Part shown: positions 1 through 7,168 of the stretch, piece by piece
How the letters are laid out: every line of letters begins with the position of its first letter
Position numbering within the stretch: position 1 is the stretch's first letter
IMG/VR virus record: IMGVR_UViG_3300031269_000089
Coordinates: 1 to 23,837 of that record
Length of the DNA: 23,837 bases
Source: a virus
Direction: 5' to 3' (one strand)
Position numbers and translations under genes: made by a program
Notes under the pieces: generated by a model
Told to the model about the DNA's origin: nothing
Seen by the model: only the letters and a program-made list of their open reading frames with translations
Database searches by the model: none

Positions 1-161
1 GTATTTGATACTTGAAGAGGGTCAAACGTTTCGGGCGCATTCTCTGCAATGAAAACTTCATACAGAGGCCCAATGATACACGTAGGAAGTTCCGCCTCTA
101 CTGGCGCAATAACATCCTGCTGTGTAGTTTGTACTACTCTTACTCCCGGTTGGTTTGGCAT
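1..161 (-). CDS. Probable contractile tail sheath protein, N-terminal fragment
   Basis: This is the first 53 codons of a gene cut off by the window edge. The start ATG is at 161, with an AGGAG ribosome binding site a few bases upstream. The protein opens with MPNQPGVRVVQTTQQ and continues with PTCIIGPLYEVF. A Pro-Gly-Val near the N-terminus followed by a short strand ending in I-G-P is the usual opening of phage tail sheath proteins, whose N-terminal arm links neighbouring subunits. It lies downstream of neck and connector candidates and directly after a tail-terminator candidate, which is where a sheath gene normally sits. Family knowledge supports the call, but only 53 residues are visible. 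Another tail protein with a similar start cannot be excluded. Confidence 0.6.
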   Translation of the reverse strand, partial: MPNQPGVRVVQTTQQDVIAPVEAELPTCIIGPLYEVFIAENAPETFDPLQVSN

Positions 162-197
162 TTTATTCTCCTATATCCCAGATTGCATCTAAGAATA

Positions 198-863
198 TCA
201 TGCATCCAGCTGAATGCTAATATTTTGTAGTATCCAATCTGCGATGGGTTCGTTTGGTGTGCCATTTTCATCAAATGTAAGTTCTTGGCACGCTTCGTAA
301 ATTGCGATTCTTATAGTCTCAACAGGATCTCCAGTTCTATCCGAAAACCAATCTTGATCCATCTTCATTCTGAAGTTTATCGTACAGTCATAGTAACCAG
401 GTTTTGATTCATCTGGCCTACTTAATCGAAGTGGTGGACCTCCCACCAACTCGCTTATATTATCTACCCCTAGAGCATATATCGCTTTCCTAAACATAGA
501 AATTGACTTAGCTGTGGCAGATTGTAATAGCTTAGCTGAGGCTTTTGTGGCAGCTACACAGTGTATTGTGTAGGGGTGCATGTAGGGGGTTATGTGACTT
601 TCATTGTTCACTCCCCAATGATTTAAATTACTCCCTGTTGCCTGAATAACCTCTTGAAAGCCACCCTCTTGGATAATAAGAGCGGGGATGGCATTCACCG
701 TTTCGTCCTGATAGCTTTCAGACATCTCGATAATCAGGCTATTCTGCACCATATTATCGATATACCTAAACTCGTTAAGAACATCTTGATACAGAGTTTC
801 TTGACAGAAAAAACCTTTAAGAAAGCCTATAAGTATTGCTTCTCCTCGTACAACAAAGTTCAT
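198..863 (-). CDS. Putative tail terminator / tail completion protein
   Basis: A 221-residue protein of mixed alpha/beta character with no recognisable enzyme motif. The start ATG overlaps the stop of the preceding gene (ATGA) and has a GAGGA stretch just upstream, so translation is probably coupled. The central part (about residues 55-130) has a strand PALIIQEGG, then ITPYMHPYTIHCVAATKASA, then a long helix. This is the kind of layout seen in small phage tail-terminator proteins that cap the tube and sheath. The role is inferred mainly from position, between neck candidates and the sheath gene. K-x-A motifs, common in the head region, are absent here. It could be another neck or tail completion protein. 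Confidence 0.4.
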   Translation of the reverse strand: MNFVVRGEAILIGFLKGFFCQETLYQDVLNEFRYIDNMVQNSLIIEMSESYQDETVNAIPALIIQEGGFQEVIQATGSNLNHWGVNNESHITPYMHPYTIHCVAATKASAKLLQSATAKSISMFRKAIYALGVDNISELVGGPPLRLSRPDESKPGYYDCTINFRMKMDQDWFSDRTGDPVETIRIAIYEACQELTFDENGTPNEPIADWILQNISIQLDA

Positions 864-1654
864 ACTTCCTCACCGGGAAAAAATAGACTACCTTCTATCT
901 TCTGTTTATCGACTTGCATAAGTGTTAAGCTCTGACTTACTACTACCCCATTCGGCTCGCTGGAGCTAATATTTAAAGTCTTCCACACTCTACCCGTATC
1001 CTTTTCTACCATCATATCGCCAGGCTCTATGATGGGGTAAGCCGCAGTCCAAGCCTGTCTGACGATTTCCTCTGAAGAACCGTAGGCCTCAATAATGGTT
1101 GACTTAGGTACTGGAGTCATCCACCTCAATCTAAAAGTAACAGGCAGCGTCCAACCTTCTATATAACCCGTTCCCTGACATTGCTCGCACCTAGCCACAG
1201 TACCCCTTTCGCCGGTGTACGGGTCTGTACAGCTAGTACACAAAGTTCCGTGTTTGGTTCGCTTGTATAATGCGAAGTCCCACGCTCCGTAGCCTGGGTG
1301 TGTATTGACTCCCCTTAATGTGATTTCATGTTGTCTAATTATTTCTGAAGTAATCTTGCTGCCACCTTTACTCGTTGTAATAGGCTTAGATCGGACCAGG
1401 ATGTTTTCTGGGGTGGCAATCTCTCGTACAGTAAGTCGGTAAAAAAGAAGTGTATGAAAACCTCTCCATGCTGTTATTTCATCTTGATAGCCAATAGAAT
1501 TATAAGCAACTACATCAACTTCAGTCCACGGCCCCTCAGAGCCAGAAGCTCTCTCAATAACTACCTCGTGGCTAGAGTTAATACCATCAACCACCCATTG
1601 AAGCCTCCAGCCGAAGTCTGGCCAGACTCCAATGTTGATATCAGTAAATCTCAT
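860..1654 (-). CDS. Putative neck/connector structural protein with zinc-ribbon insert
   Basis: A 264-residue protein. Residues 1-90 are rich in beta strands and resemble a fibronectin-III-like fold (WRLQW, YRLTVRE). Residues 139-162 hold C139-x2-C142 and C156-x2-C159 followed by QGTGY, a pattern like half of a DnaJ zinc finger or rubredoxin-type knuckle. The C-terminal part (165-264) is again strand-rich. It has no J domain, so it is not a chaperone DnaJ. The start codon lies two bases after the stop of the gene before it, has no clear ribosome binding site, and is probably coupled. Its place between the adaptor candidate and the tail-terminator candidate suggests a head-to-tail connector or neck role. 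That role is inference only. Confidence 0.4.
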   Translation of the reverse strand: MRFTDINIGVWPDFGWRLQWVVDGINSSHEVVIERASGSEGPWTEVDVVAYNSIGYQDEITAWRGFHTLLFYRLTVREIATPENILVRSKPITTSKGGSKITSEIIRQHEITLRGVNTHPGYGAWDFALYKRTKHGTLCTSCTDPYTGERGTVARCEQCQGTGYIEGWTLPVTFRLRWMTPVPKSTIIEAYGSSEEIVRQAWTAAYPIIEPGDMMVEKDTGRVWKTLNISSSEPNGVVVSQSLTLMQVDKQKIEGSLFFPGEEV

Positions 1655-1656
1655 TA

Positions 1657-2427
1657 TTAGACTAGCAAGCTAAGATAGTTGGTAGCGAGCTCTTTCTTCT
1701 GTTTTTTGTTGGGCATTCTGAACAGCTTCTTCTTCTTTTCTTCTTCTTCAGAAGCTTTCTTTCTCATCGGTGCCTTACTGCCTTGAGGCATAAGCCAGAA
1801 GGAGCCGCCCAAGTACTTCACCCTCGACGGTTCTGTCTCCTGACCAAGAATAACCCACTTCTTGTTCATGTAGCGAACATCTTTATTGTCGATTCGCCTT
1901 CCTCTAGCCTTGACCTCTTCGGGGCGCATGAATGCAGCTTCTTTTAGAGAGGCTTGCTTACTTCGCTTCAACCTTCCCGCAGCATCAGAAAGAATCAGAT
2001 CTTTCTTATTCATCTTTCTAAGACCTCCGGTGCTCTTCTTAATGCTAAGCGGACCAGCCTTACCTTTTTTCTCTTTGCCGTCTGCGCTTCGAGTTTTCGC
2101 TTGAGACAAATTCATCTTTCTTCCGGCGTGAATTGACACGCCAGTGCCAGCATCGAGTTGAAGCTTCTTTTTGTTCATGGTGCGGACGTCACCTTCAACA
2201 TCATAAACTCTTGGGCTCTTGGAGGAACTTGCCATAGCATTTACAGACCCATCTACATCATGAAGAGGCATATCACCTCCTTTCGGATGTAGCGTTTTCT
2301 TTGGCTGTGGCACTCCCTTGTTGGTAATCAACCCCATGCTCGCGGCTACCTTTTCGACTATCAGTCTTGGCTTCGGGCGCTTATTTCCAAGCTCATAACA
2401 AAGTGCAATCTTCATTAGATGTTTCAT
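1657..2427 (-). CDS. Basic repeat protein with MKxLMKIA leader, unknown function
   Basis: A 256-residue, strongly basic protein. I chose the ATG at 2427 over an in-frame ATG at 2499. It has AGGA at good spacing and avoids a long overlap with the upstream gene. The N-terminus MKHLMKIA matches leaders of three other genes in this window. A short unit R-x-M-N-K-K followed by a hydrophobic triplet recurs near residues 82, 137 and 185, with degenerate copies near 103 and 237. The C-terminus is a highly charged run of E and K. No known domain is recognised. The charge suggests nucleic-acid contact or a flexible internal virion protein. It lies between two neck candidates and is probably part of the virion. 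Confidence 0.65.
   Translation of the reverse strand: MKHLMKIALCYELGNKRPKPRLIVEKVAASMGLITNKGVPQPKKTLHPKGGDMPLHDVDGSVNAMASSSKSPRVYDVEGDVRTMNKKKLQLDAGTGVSIHAGRKMNLSQAKTRSADGKEKKGKAGPLSIKKSTGGLRKMNKKDLILSDAAGRLKRSKQASLKEAAFMRPEEVKARGRRIDNKDVRYMNKKWVILGQETEPSRVKYLGGSFWLMPQGSKAPMRKKASEEEEKKKKLFRMPNKKQKKELATNYLSLLV
1693..2184 (-). repeat. Degenerate R-x-M-N-K-K protein repeats
   Basis: Within the basic 256-residue protein the unit R-[TKY]-M-N-K-K-x-hydrophobic occurs as RTMNKKKLQL, RKMNKKDLIL and RYMNKKWVIL. RKMNLSQAK and RMPNKKQKKEL are weaker copies. Spacing is irregular (roughly 20-55 residues), so this is a dispersed motif and not a tandem array. Confidence 0.6.
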
Positions 2428-2437
2428 AGTATTCCTA

Positions 2438-2902
2438 TCAGTATATGTCTGGGTACCAAGCCTCTGGACTTTCGATAAAGTCATAAGCTTGCTCTCCATT
2501 GAGTGCTATCTTTAATTGCTTTGCGTCTTCCGCGTGCGTTTGTAGGTAGTTTCCGATCCACTGCATATAATCAGAAGCTTTGTCGTTTACCGTGAACTGC
2601 ACACCATTGTCATTGAAGTTGAGAAAATTTCGACTGTGAACCATACCAGCCATCTTAAGAAGCTCTATCGTAACCCCATGGAAAAGAACGAGAGGGTCTG
2701 GAAAATCCTCAACCGTGTAAGGGTTGAGGATTGGGGGTGTTTTGTTGAAGTGAGTCACCCACAACCTAATGGCAAGCATTAACTTTTCGTCGCTAATTTC
2801 AGTACCTTCAATTAGCTTATTAAACTCTGGCAGATCGCCATAGTACAAGCGCATATCTCTTATGATCTGCTCAGGTACATCTATTTCATACGAAAGTGCC
2901 AT
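2438..2902 (-). CDS. Putative head-tail adaptor / neck protein
   Basis: A 154-residue, mostly helical protein. The ATG at 2902 is preceded by AGGGA. It has LMLAIRLWVTHFNKTPP (about residues 41-57), a D-F-P turn, a helix with LLKMAG, an RNFLNF segment, and a final W-rich helix with YMQWIGNYLQ. This order recalls small phage neck or connector proteins that bind beneath the portal. I cannot name a specific family from memory with certainty. It sits after the capsid gene and before the tail genes, the normal place for head completion proteins. Gene 2919-3434 ends 16 bases upstream. Confidence 0.45.
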   Translation of the reverse strand: MALSYEIDVPEQIIRDMRLYYGDLPEFNKLIEGTEISDEKLMLAIRLWVTHFNKTPPILNPYTVEDFPDPLVLFHGVTIELLKMAGMVHSRNFLNFNDNGVQFTVNDKASDYMQWIGNYLQTHAEDAKQLKIALNGEQAYDFIESPEAWYPDIY

Positions 2903-2918
2903 AGGTCATTCCCTGTAT

Positions 2919-3434
2919 TTATTGCTCTAGCATGTCTAGAATTTCCTGCTTCTTAAGACCTTCTACTTCCATGCCTTTACCTTCAGCCACTTCAATCAAT
3001 TCTTTCTTTAACATACTTGAGTAGTCTACCACCTCTTCTTCAGATTCAGTATTTTCTTCAAGCTCAGATACAGGACTCAGCCCCACCTCCCTCAAAGACT
3101 TCTCGGCACTTTCTTTCTCCGTTGTGTCTGCAAACTCGTCGGAAGACACGTAAGTTTTCTTTTCTTTGACAACAACCTCTTCTTCTTTTTCAACCACTTC
3201 AACAACCTCTTCTTCAGGCATTTCCATAGGAATGAGATCGCAAAGACAGTCACCAACAACAAGACCTACGAATTCTACACCCGAGTTTCTTGCAGCAGTT
3301 AGAGCGGGAGAGTGGAGAGTTCCAACCGGAACGTCTGCCCACTTGCCTGCAGAGATGACCTGATACCCAATTTTTACAGGACGCGAGCCCTTATTGTGCA
3401 ATCTTACTAGCACGGGTTCAATAAAAGGAAACAT
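2919..3434 (-). CDS. Putative FI-like head protein with C-terminal SAP/HeH-type domain
   Basis: A 171-residue protein in three parts. Residues 1-70 form a compact, probably beta-rich domain. Residues 72-137 are a very acidic, low-complexity linker of E, V and K. Residues 139-171 read LKKELIEVAEGKGM and then GLKKQEILDMLEQ, the helix-extended loop-helix pattern of SAP, HeH or Rho-N domains. In lambda-like phages a small acidic protein with a similar domain (gpFI) is encoded near the capsid gene and helps DNA packaging. This gene is the first after the capsid gene, so the parallel is reasonable but unproven. The start ATG has GAGG upstream and lies just beyond the capsid terminator. Confidence 0.4.
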   Translation of the reverse strand: MFPFIEPVLVRLHNKGSRPVKIGYQVISAGKWADVPVGTLHSPALTAARNSGVEFVGLVVGDCLCDLIPMEMPEEEVVEVVEKEEEVVVKEKKTYVSSDEFADTTEKESAEKSLREVGLSPVSELEENTESEEEVVDYSSMLKKELIEVAEGKGMEVEGLKKQEILDMLEQ

Positions 3435-3457
3435 TGTTATACCTCAGTGAATCGTTT

Positions 3458-3492
3458 AAAAAAAACCCCGAACCCCACTGAAGGGTTCGGGG
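3458..3492 (-). terminator. Strong intrinsic terminator after the capsid gene
   Basis: Read on the minus strand, CCCCGAACCC, a 7-base loop and GGGTTCGGGG form a perfect 10-bp GC-rich stem followed by eight T residues. The stem occupies 3466-3475 and 3483-3492, and the T tract is 3458-3465. It begins 25 bases past the capsid stop codon and ends 24 bases before the next start, so it should separate capsid mRNA from the downstream neck and tail genes. Confidence 0.92.
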
Positions 3493-3517
3493 CGTGAACC
3501 AATTAAGCGTTATTCGC

Positions 3518-4471
3518 TTATACTGGCGCGAGGATCAACTTGCCAATCGACTGGACATTACCAATCGAAGCTCCGAAGGTTCTGAAACCCTTCCATCGAA
3601 GGATATCATGCTGGTGCTCAATAGAGAAACGATCGTCGTTGAAAGTGAAGTGGTGACCAAGGTACTCAGGCTCAGTGAAGACGTAAATCTCATTCTCTGC
3701 AACAAGATCAGACTTCATGGTCTTAATCACTCGAAGACCGAAAAGCTGGTCGTATGAGTAACCATCTCTCCAGAATTCTGCCGACATACCATTATCAACT
3801 CCCGTCCAAGTGCCTGCACCTGAAGCGGTGTTCGACTGAATCCAAGTCGAAACGTAGTTGAACATTGACTGGGTCATCAGAAGAGTCGAAGCTTTAAGGT
3901 ATCGACCTTGCTGATTCTGACCGTCAATTTGGTTACGTAATCTGGCGAGCAGCTGAGGACTGATAATAGTATCACTACCTGCAGACAGATCAAGCTCTAG
4001 ACCTGAAGACGTGACGGCGGCGTTGCACATTCCGATGAAGATTTCATCCATCTTCTTTCGAATGTGGTAAGCAATGTGGTGACGAATGAGCTTTTGAACG
4101 GGCTGACGCATACCACGAAGTTCGCCTTCCGTCAGAGCGTACTCTGGGGATTCGATCTTGTGGAAGTTTACAGCGTATCGCTCGGTCTCAACGTACTGGT
4201 AATCACTTCGGCCACGGAATGTGGTTGTGACTGCCTGAACATCGGTGTACTCTTTGTCGATAACAACCTGGTAGTTTGGCGAGTTAACATCTCGGTCGCA
4301 CTGCGCAGGTGAGATTGATTGAGCGGGAAGAATCCGTTCCATGAACGAGTCTTCGTAGATCTGAAGCTTAAGGTACTCTGCCCCTTTCTCTTCGGCCTGT
4401 TTGGCCATTTCAGGATCATTTAGAGCCTGAATAAAGACCTCATTCAATTGACTGGCGGTAAAATCAAACAT
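3518..4471 (-). CDS. Major capsid protein (HK97 fold)
   Basis: A 317-residue protein that forms the icosahedral shell. The C-terminal half carries features common in HK97-type capsid proteins: a helix with LLMTQSMFNYVSTW (about residues 197-210) and a strand YVFTEPEYLGHHF. A conserved-looking tail follows, with IEHQHDILRWKGFRTFGASI and then IGKLIL. An E-loop-like strand pair lies near residues 65-105. The ATG has GGAG about ten bases upstream. It follows the candidate decoration gene and is followed by a strong terminator, fitting very high expression. The N-terminal 31 residues contain MAKQA and EKGA, which match the motif proposed here for the maturation protease, so removal of a short N-terminal segment is possible. 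The length is modest for a large phage capsid. Confidence 0.88.
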   Translation of the reverse strand: MFDFTASQLNEVFIQALNDPEMAKQAEEKGAEYLKLQIYEDSFMERILPAQSISPAQCDRDVNSPNYQVVIDKEYTDVQAVTTTFRGRSDYQYVETERYAVNFHKIESPEYALTEGELRGMRQPVQKLIRHHIAYHIRKKMDEIFIGMCNAAVTSSGLELDLSAGSDTIISPQLLARLRNQIDGQNQQGRYLKASTLLMTQSMFNYVSTWIQSNTASGAGTWTGVDNGMSAEFWRDGYSYDQLFGLRVIKTMKSDLVAENEIYVFTEPEYLGHHFTFNDDRFSIEHQHDILRWKGFRTFGASIGNVQSIGKLILAPV

Positions 4472-4505
4472 TTTTTAATACTCCATCCATTATGGTGGTT
4501 ATTTC

Positions 4506-5015
4506 TTATCCAAGATTAAAGTGGCAGAGGTAGTAACCTACACCTGCTAAGTCGGCGTCACCCACGCAACGTCCAACAACTTGAAGCGAAGCGAGAGCAG
4601 CATCAGTAGACCCGGTTACGAAGGCGGCAAATTCTGCAGCGTTCATAGGGTCCATGAGACCAGCAGCAGCGGTGCCAGCTTTAACCAGAACATCACCTGC
4701 TTCTGGCGTGGCCGTGAATAGATCTGCAGAAGCTTCAGCAATAAAAGTAGTAGCAATTGCTGTGTGTTCCTGACGAACAGTTCCATCAAGGTCGTATCTC
4801 TGCAGATCAAAGCGAGATGAACCGTCGGTCCAAATCATCTCTGCAGGAAGTCGTTGGTGAAGGGCTAAATCTCCGTCGCATGCCACAAAGAGGCCTGCAA
4901 CTCGGACTACTAAAGTTCCTGGTGTAAAGTTTGCACCATCTGCCGACCTACCCTCTCGCACAATCGTGCTAAAGTCTTTTGGGTGAATCGGGCGAATTCT
5001 GTCTTTGCTCAACAT
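4506..5015 (-). CDS. Putative capsid decoration protein
   Basis: A 169-residue protein rich in small residues and predicted beta strands: a TLVVRVAGLFVAC strand near residue 34, and an alanine/glycine-rich middle. The ATG at 5015 has GGAG seven bases upstream. It lies 34 bases before the capsid gene, the slot usually held by head decoration or stabilisation proteins (lambda gpD position). It contains no K-x-A motif, unlike the proteins upstream of it, which fits a protein outside the capsid that meets no maturation protease. No clear family motif was recognised, so the role is inferred from position and composition. Confidence 0.45.
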   Translation of the reverse strand: MLSKDRIRPIHPKDFSTIVREGRSADGANFTPGTLVVRVAGLFVACDGDLALHQRLPAEMIWTDGSSRFDLQRYDLDGTVRQEHTAIATTFIAEASADLFTATPEAGDVLVKAGTAAAGLMDPMNAAEFAAFVTGSTDAALASLQVVGRCVGDADLAGVGYYLCHFNLG

Positions 5016-5030
5016 TTTTGTATCTCCATT

Positions 5031-5387
5031 TTAAGCAATAGAAGCTAACCAATCGGTAAAGTTACCATTATTAACAGTATCCATTTCCTCAGACAGCGAA
5101 ATGCCGCTTGATTCTTCAAGATACTGGACAAACATTGCCACTTTTTCGATGTGACCATCGGATGAGTTTTCTAAGCTTGCACGCTTCGCTAAAAAATCCT
5201 CAATAGTTGCAGCCTTCAGCCCATCCGGGGCTTCCGTCTGACGCGCCTGAAGCAAAACTTCTTCTGCTTGAGCGCGCTTTTCGAACATCTCAAGTCTCTC
5301 TCGAAGTTCGGAAGCTTCTTTGGCAAGGAGCCTATTTTGGTCTTGCATTGACGTCAGGCCCTGCGCTAATTTCTCAAGCGTTGTCAT
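5031..5387 (-). CDS. Candidate scaffold / core protein, coiled coil
   Basis: A 118-residue, acidic, mainly helical protein. Residues 4-50 have a clear heptad-like coiled coil. The ATG at 5387 has AAGGAA six bases upstream, and the start overlaps the end of the 65-residue gene by 14 bases. It lies just upstream of the decoration and capsid genes and three genes after the protease, which is where scaffolds sit. All six lysines (6, 23, 37, 58, 68, 82) are in K-x-A triplets such as LEKLA, LAKEA, FEKRA, LAKRA and IEKVA. Repeated protease sites would fit a scaffold that is destroyed during maturation. The call is inference; 118 residues is short for a complete scaffold. Confidence 0.5.
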   Translation of the reverse strand: MTTLEKLAQGLTSMQDQNRLLAKEASELRERLEMFEKRAQAEEVLLQARQTEAPDGLKAATIEDFLAKRASLENSSDGHIEKVAMFVQYLEESSGISLSEEMDTVNNGNFTDWLASIA

Positions 5388-5571
5388 TATCTTTCCTTAT
5401 GTCCAGTTGCCTGCACATCTCCAAAATTTCTTTATTGCTCAATCCTTGAGCACGGAATTGCCTAATAAAAGGCTCCATCACTAAAAAACCTAAGAAGCGC
5501 TCCTGAACAGTCTCCTTGCTGTTCTCTTCCAGCATAAGCTCGACCAGGAGCGCTTCAAGATTATTAGTCAT
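5374..5571 (-). CDS. Small helical protein, unknown function
   Basis: A 65-residue protein starting at MTNNLEALL. The ATG at 5571 overlaps the stop of the 534-residue gene by 8 bases, so coupled translation is likely. An earlier in-frame ATG at 5607 would add 12 residues and lengthen the overlap, and I prefer the shorter form. The sequence is helical (LLVELMLEEN, EPFIRQFRAQG, SNKEILEMCRQL) with a possible small helix-turn-helix-like ending. It has no K-x-A motif. The setting between a repeat protein and a candidate scaffold suggests a role in head assembly. No family was recognised. Confidence 0.55.
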   Translation of the reverse strand: MTNNLEALLVELMLEENSKETVQERFLGFLVMEPFIRQFRAQGLSNKEILEMCRQLDIRKDNDNA

Positions 5572-7168
5572 CCAACAGACCCGCATCTTCAAGAACAGCA
5601 AGAGCATTCAGCACCCGAGGATCAGCGAGGGAAGCTGTAGCTTCCTTCTCTTCCCGGTTTGCTTGGTGCTTCTTGTACAGGTGACGTGCGCCTGCGCCTG
5701 CAGCCAGAAGTCCACCGGCAGCTAGTGCGCCGCCTGCAATTCCTTTACCGTGGCGACCCATGAACGCTCCTGTGGCCTTTCGGGCATCACCGACTCGTTC
5801 TTGCATCGTACGACCTTGCTTACCAGCCTCTCCAATGCTTGGATCGGCCTTCAGTTTGGAAGCAATACCAGTCTGACCACGCTTGCCTTCCTTTTCCTTG
5901 TCGGGTATGCTTCTAACTGAGCGACGGAGCTTCTTGTCCTTTTCGGTCAATTTAGGCTTCTTTCCAGCTTTAGGCTGCTTCTGCTTAGGGTTTCTCTTCG
6001 TCTTCCCATCTTCACCTTTCTGTTTCAGCTTAGGATTGTACTTAGCGTTAGCAGCAGCTCTTTCTGCATCCGAGTACCCCGACACATTAGTTTCCATATT
6101 TTCAGCAGCAATTTTATCAAGAACAAACTCGATAATATCTGTCTCGTACGCATCGGAAAGATCGTACTCAGCATATACCTCTGAGGCCACCTTTAAGAAC
6201 TCATGACACATTGACTCGACACCAAGTGTGAAGTCCATGTCTCCTTCGGAAGCATACTTATCAAGAGGAGCTTCAAGCGTGTTTTGAACGACAGCAAAGA
6301 CGTCGTCAATACTAGCCCCTTCCCAAGACATATCTGAGATCTGATTAAAAGCAGCCTCTTTTCCCATCAGAAGATCTTCGTTTTGATAAGCATCAACTGC
6401 ATACTGATCAAAGCCCGCAAGCTTCTCAAATACAGCCAGAAGAATCTCACCTTCAGTAGAATCGGAAGTATCGTACGTTCCGTAAATATCACCTGCGGTC
6501 TTAACTAGACCGTGGCACATTGTTTCAATGCCAAGTCTAAAGTCTGACTCCTCTTCAGAAGCATACTTATCAATATCTTGATTAACCGTGATATCAACAA
6601 TCTCTAAAATTTCTGCAACGGAAGCGCCATTGTCGGCGTATCCTAGAAGCTCGTCGAATGCAGCCTCTTTACCAAATTCAAATGCACTCATTTGATTAAT
6701 CTCCATAATGTTGTTTGGACCATTCCAAGCAATTTTAACTAAATCATGTTCTGATTCTAACACATGTTCTGAAGCTGCCAAAAAACCTGCAGCCTCTAAA
6801 GTGCTTTCCTCTTCCAGACTAAGTTGGGCTTCCTTACAAAACTCTTGAAGAGAAGCTCCTTTTTTGTTAGCGTCATAGGCCTCTTTTAAAAAAGAGTACC
6901 AACCCAAAGTGTAAGGATCGGCTTGAGCAATGTCTTGCATCGCTTCTTTTTGACCTAAAACAAAAGGGTCGACACCATCACCAAGATCAAGCAAAGACGC
7001 TTGCTTAGCCGTATCTTCCCACCCACTCTGGAAGAAACCTTCCAGAAAGTTTGTCCAGACGGAGTTGTAGCCCGCCTGCTTAATTGTCTCCACCTCATCA
7101 CCGGGCATTTCTTTTAGCCGGACGTGAACTAGAGATTCTGTATCATCGAAAATATTTTTATAGCTCAT
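5564..7168 (-). CDS. Repeat-containing internal head protein candidate
   Basis: A 534-residue protein with an acidic helical N-terminal part (1-360) and a basic lysine-rich part (375-470). A glycine/alanine-zipper segment (474-495) follows, then LYKK and a charged tail. Two copies of a unit of about 95 residues lie at 155-252 and 262-354. Each contains GKEAAF, GAS, DKYASE, DF-x-LG-[IV]-E-[TS]-MCH and a final K-[LI]-A. A partial third copy lies near 85-115. Fifteen of the first 18 lysines are in K-x-A. The gene starts within the stop of the protease gene (ATGA). I infer an internal head or core protein processed by the neighbouring protease. The glycine zipper could make it an ejected, membrane-interacting protein. 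Function is unknown. Confidence 0.7.
   Translation of the reverse strand: MSYKNIFDDTESLVHVRLKEMPGDEVETIKQAGYNSVWTNFLEGFFQSGWEDTAKQASLLDLGDGVDPFVLGQKEAMQDIAQADPYTLGWYSFLKEAYDANKKGASLQEFCKEAQLSLEEESTLEAAGFLAASEHVLESEHDLVKIAWNGPNNIMEINQMSAFEFGKEAAFDELLGYADNGASVAEILEIVDITVNQDIDKYASEEESDFRLGIETMCHGLVKTAGDIYGTYDTSDSTEGEILLAVFEKLAGFDQYAVDAYQNEDLLMGKEAAFNQISDMSWEGASIDDVFAVVQNTLEAPLDKYASEGDMDFTLGVESMCHEFLKVASEVYAEYDLSDAYETDIIEFVLDKIAAENMETNVSGYSDAERAAANAKYNPKLKQKGEDGKTKRNPKQKQPKAGKKPKLTEKDKKLRRSVRSIPDKEKEGKRGQTGIASKLKADPSIGEAGKQGRTMQERVGDARKATGAFMGRHGKGIAGGALAAGGLLAAGAGARHLYKKHQANREEKEATASLADPRVLNALAVLEDAGLLDD
6107..6706 (-). repeat. Two tandem units of about 95 residues in the 534-residue protein
   Basis: Residues 155-252 and 262-354 align over their length. 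Anchors common to both, in order, are GKEAAF, a GAS turn, a hydrophobic helix, DKYASE, DFxLGxE-x-MCH, an Asp/Ser-rich turn, and a helix ending in K-x-A. The copies have diverged at many other positions, so the duplication is old. Confidence 0.8.

Noticed and set aside
1178-1240. DnaJ chaperone
   Set aside because: There is no J domain and only one zinc-knuckle pair in a beta-rich protein. The resemblance is confined to the cysteine motif.
2428-2499. Longer form of the basic repeat protein starting at an ATG at 2499
   Set aside because: It would overlap the previous gene by 62 bases and lacks a good ribosome binding site, while the ATG at 2427 has AGGA and starts the shared MKxLMKIA leader.
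3166-3363. Thr/Ser-rich frame on the plus strand
   Set aside because: It is the reverse complement of the acidic Glu/Val linker of the gene on the other strand. It has no ribosome binding site and sits wholly inside a better-supported gene.
5572-5607. Longer form of the 65-residue protein starting at 5607
   Set aside because: The extra 12 residues only extend the overlap with the 534-residue gene. The ATG at 5571, overlapping the upstream stop codon, is a better coupled start.
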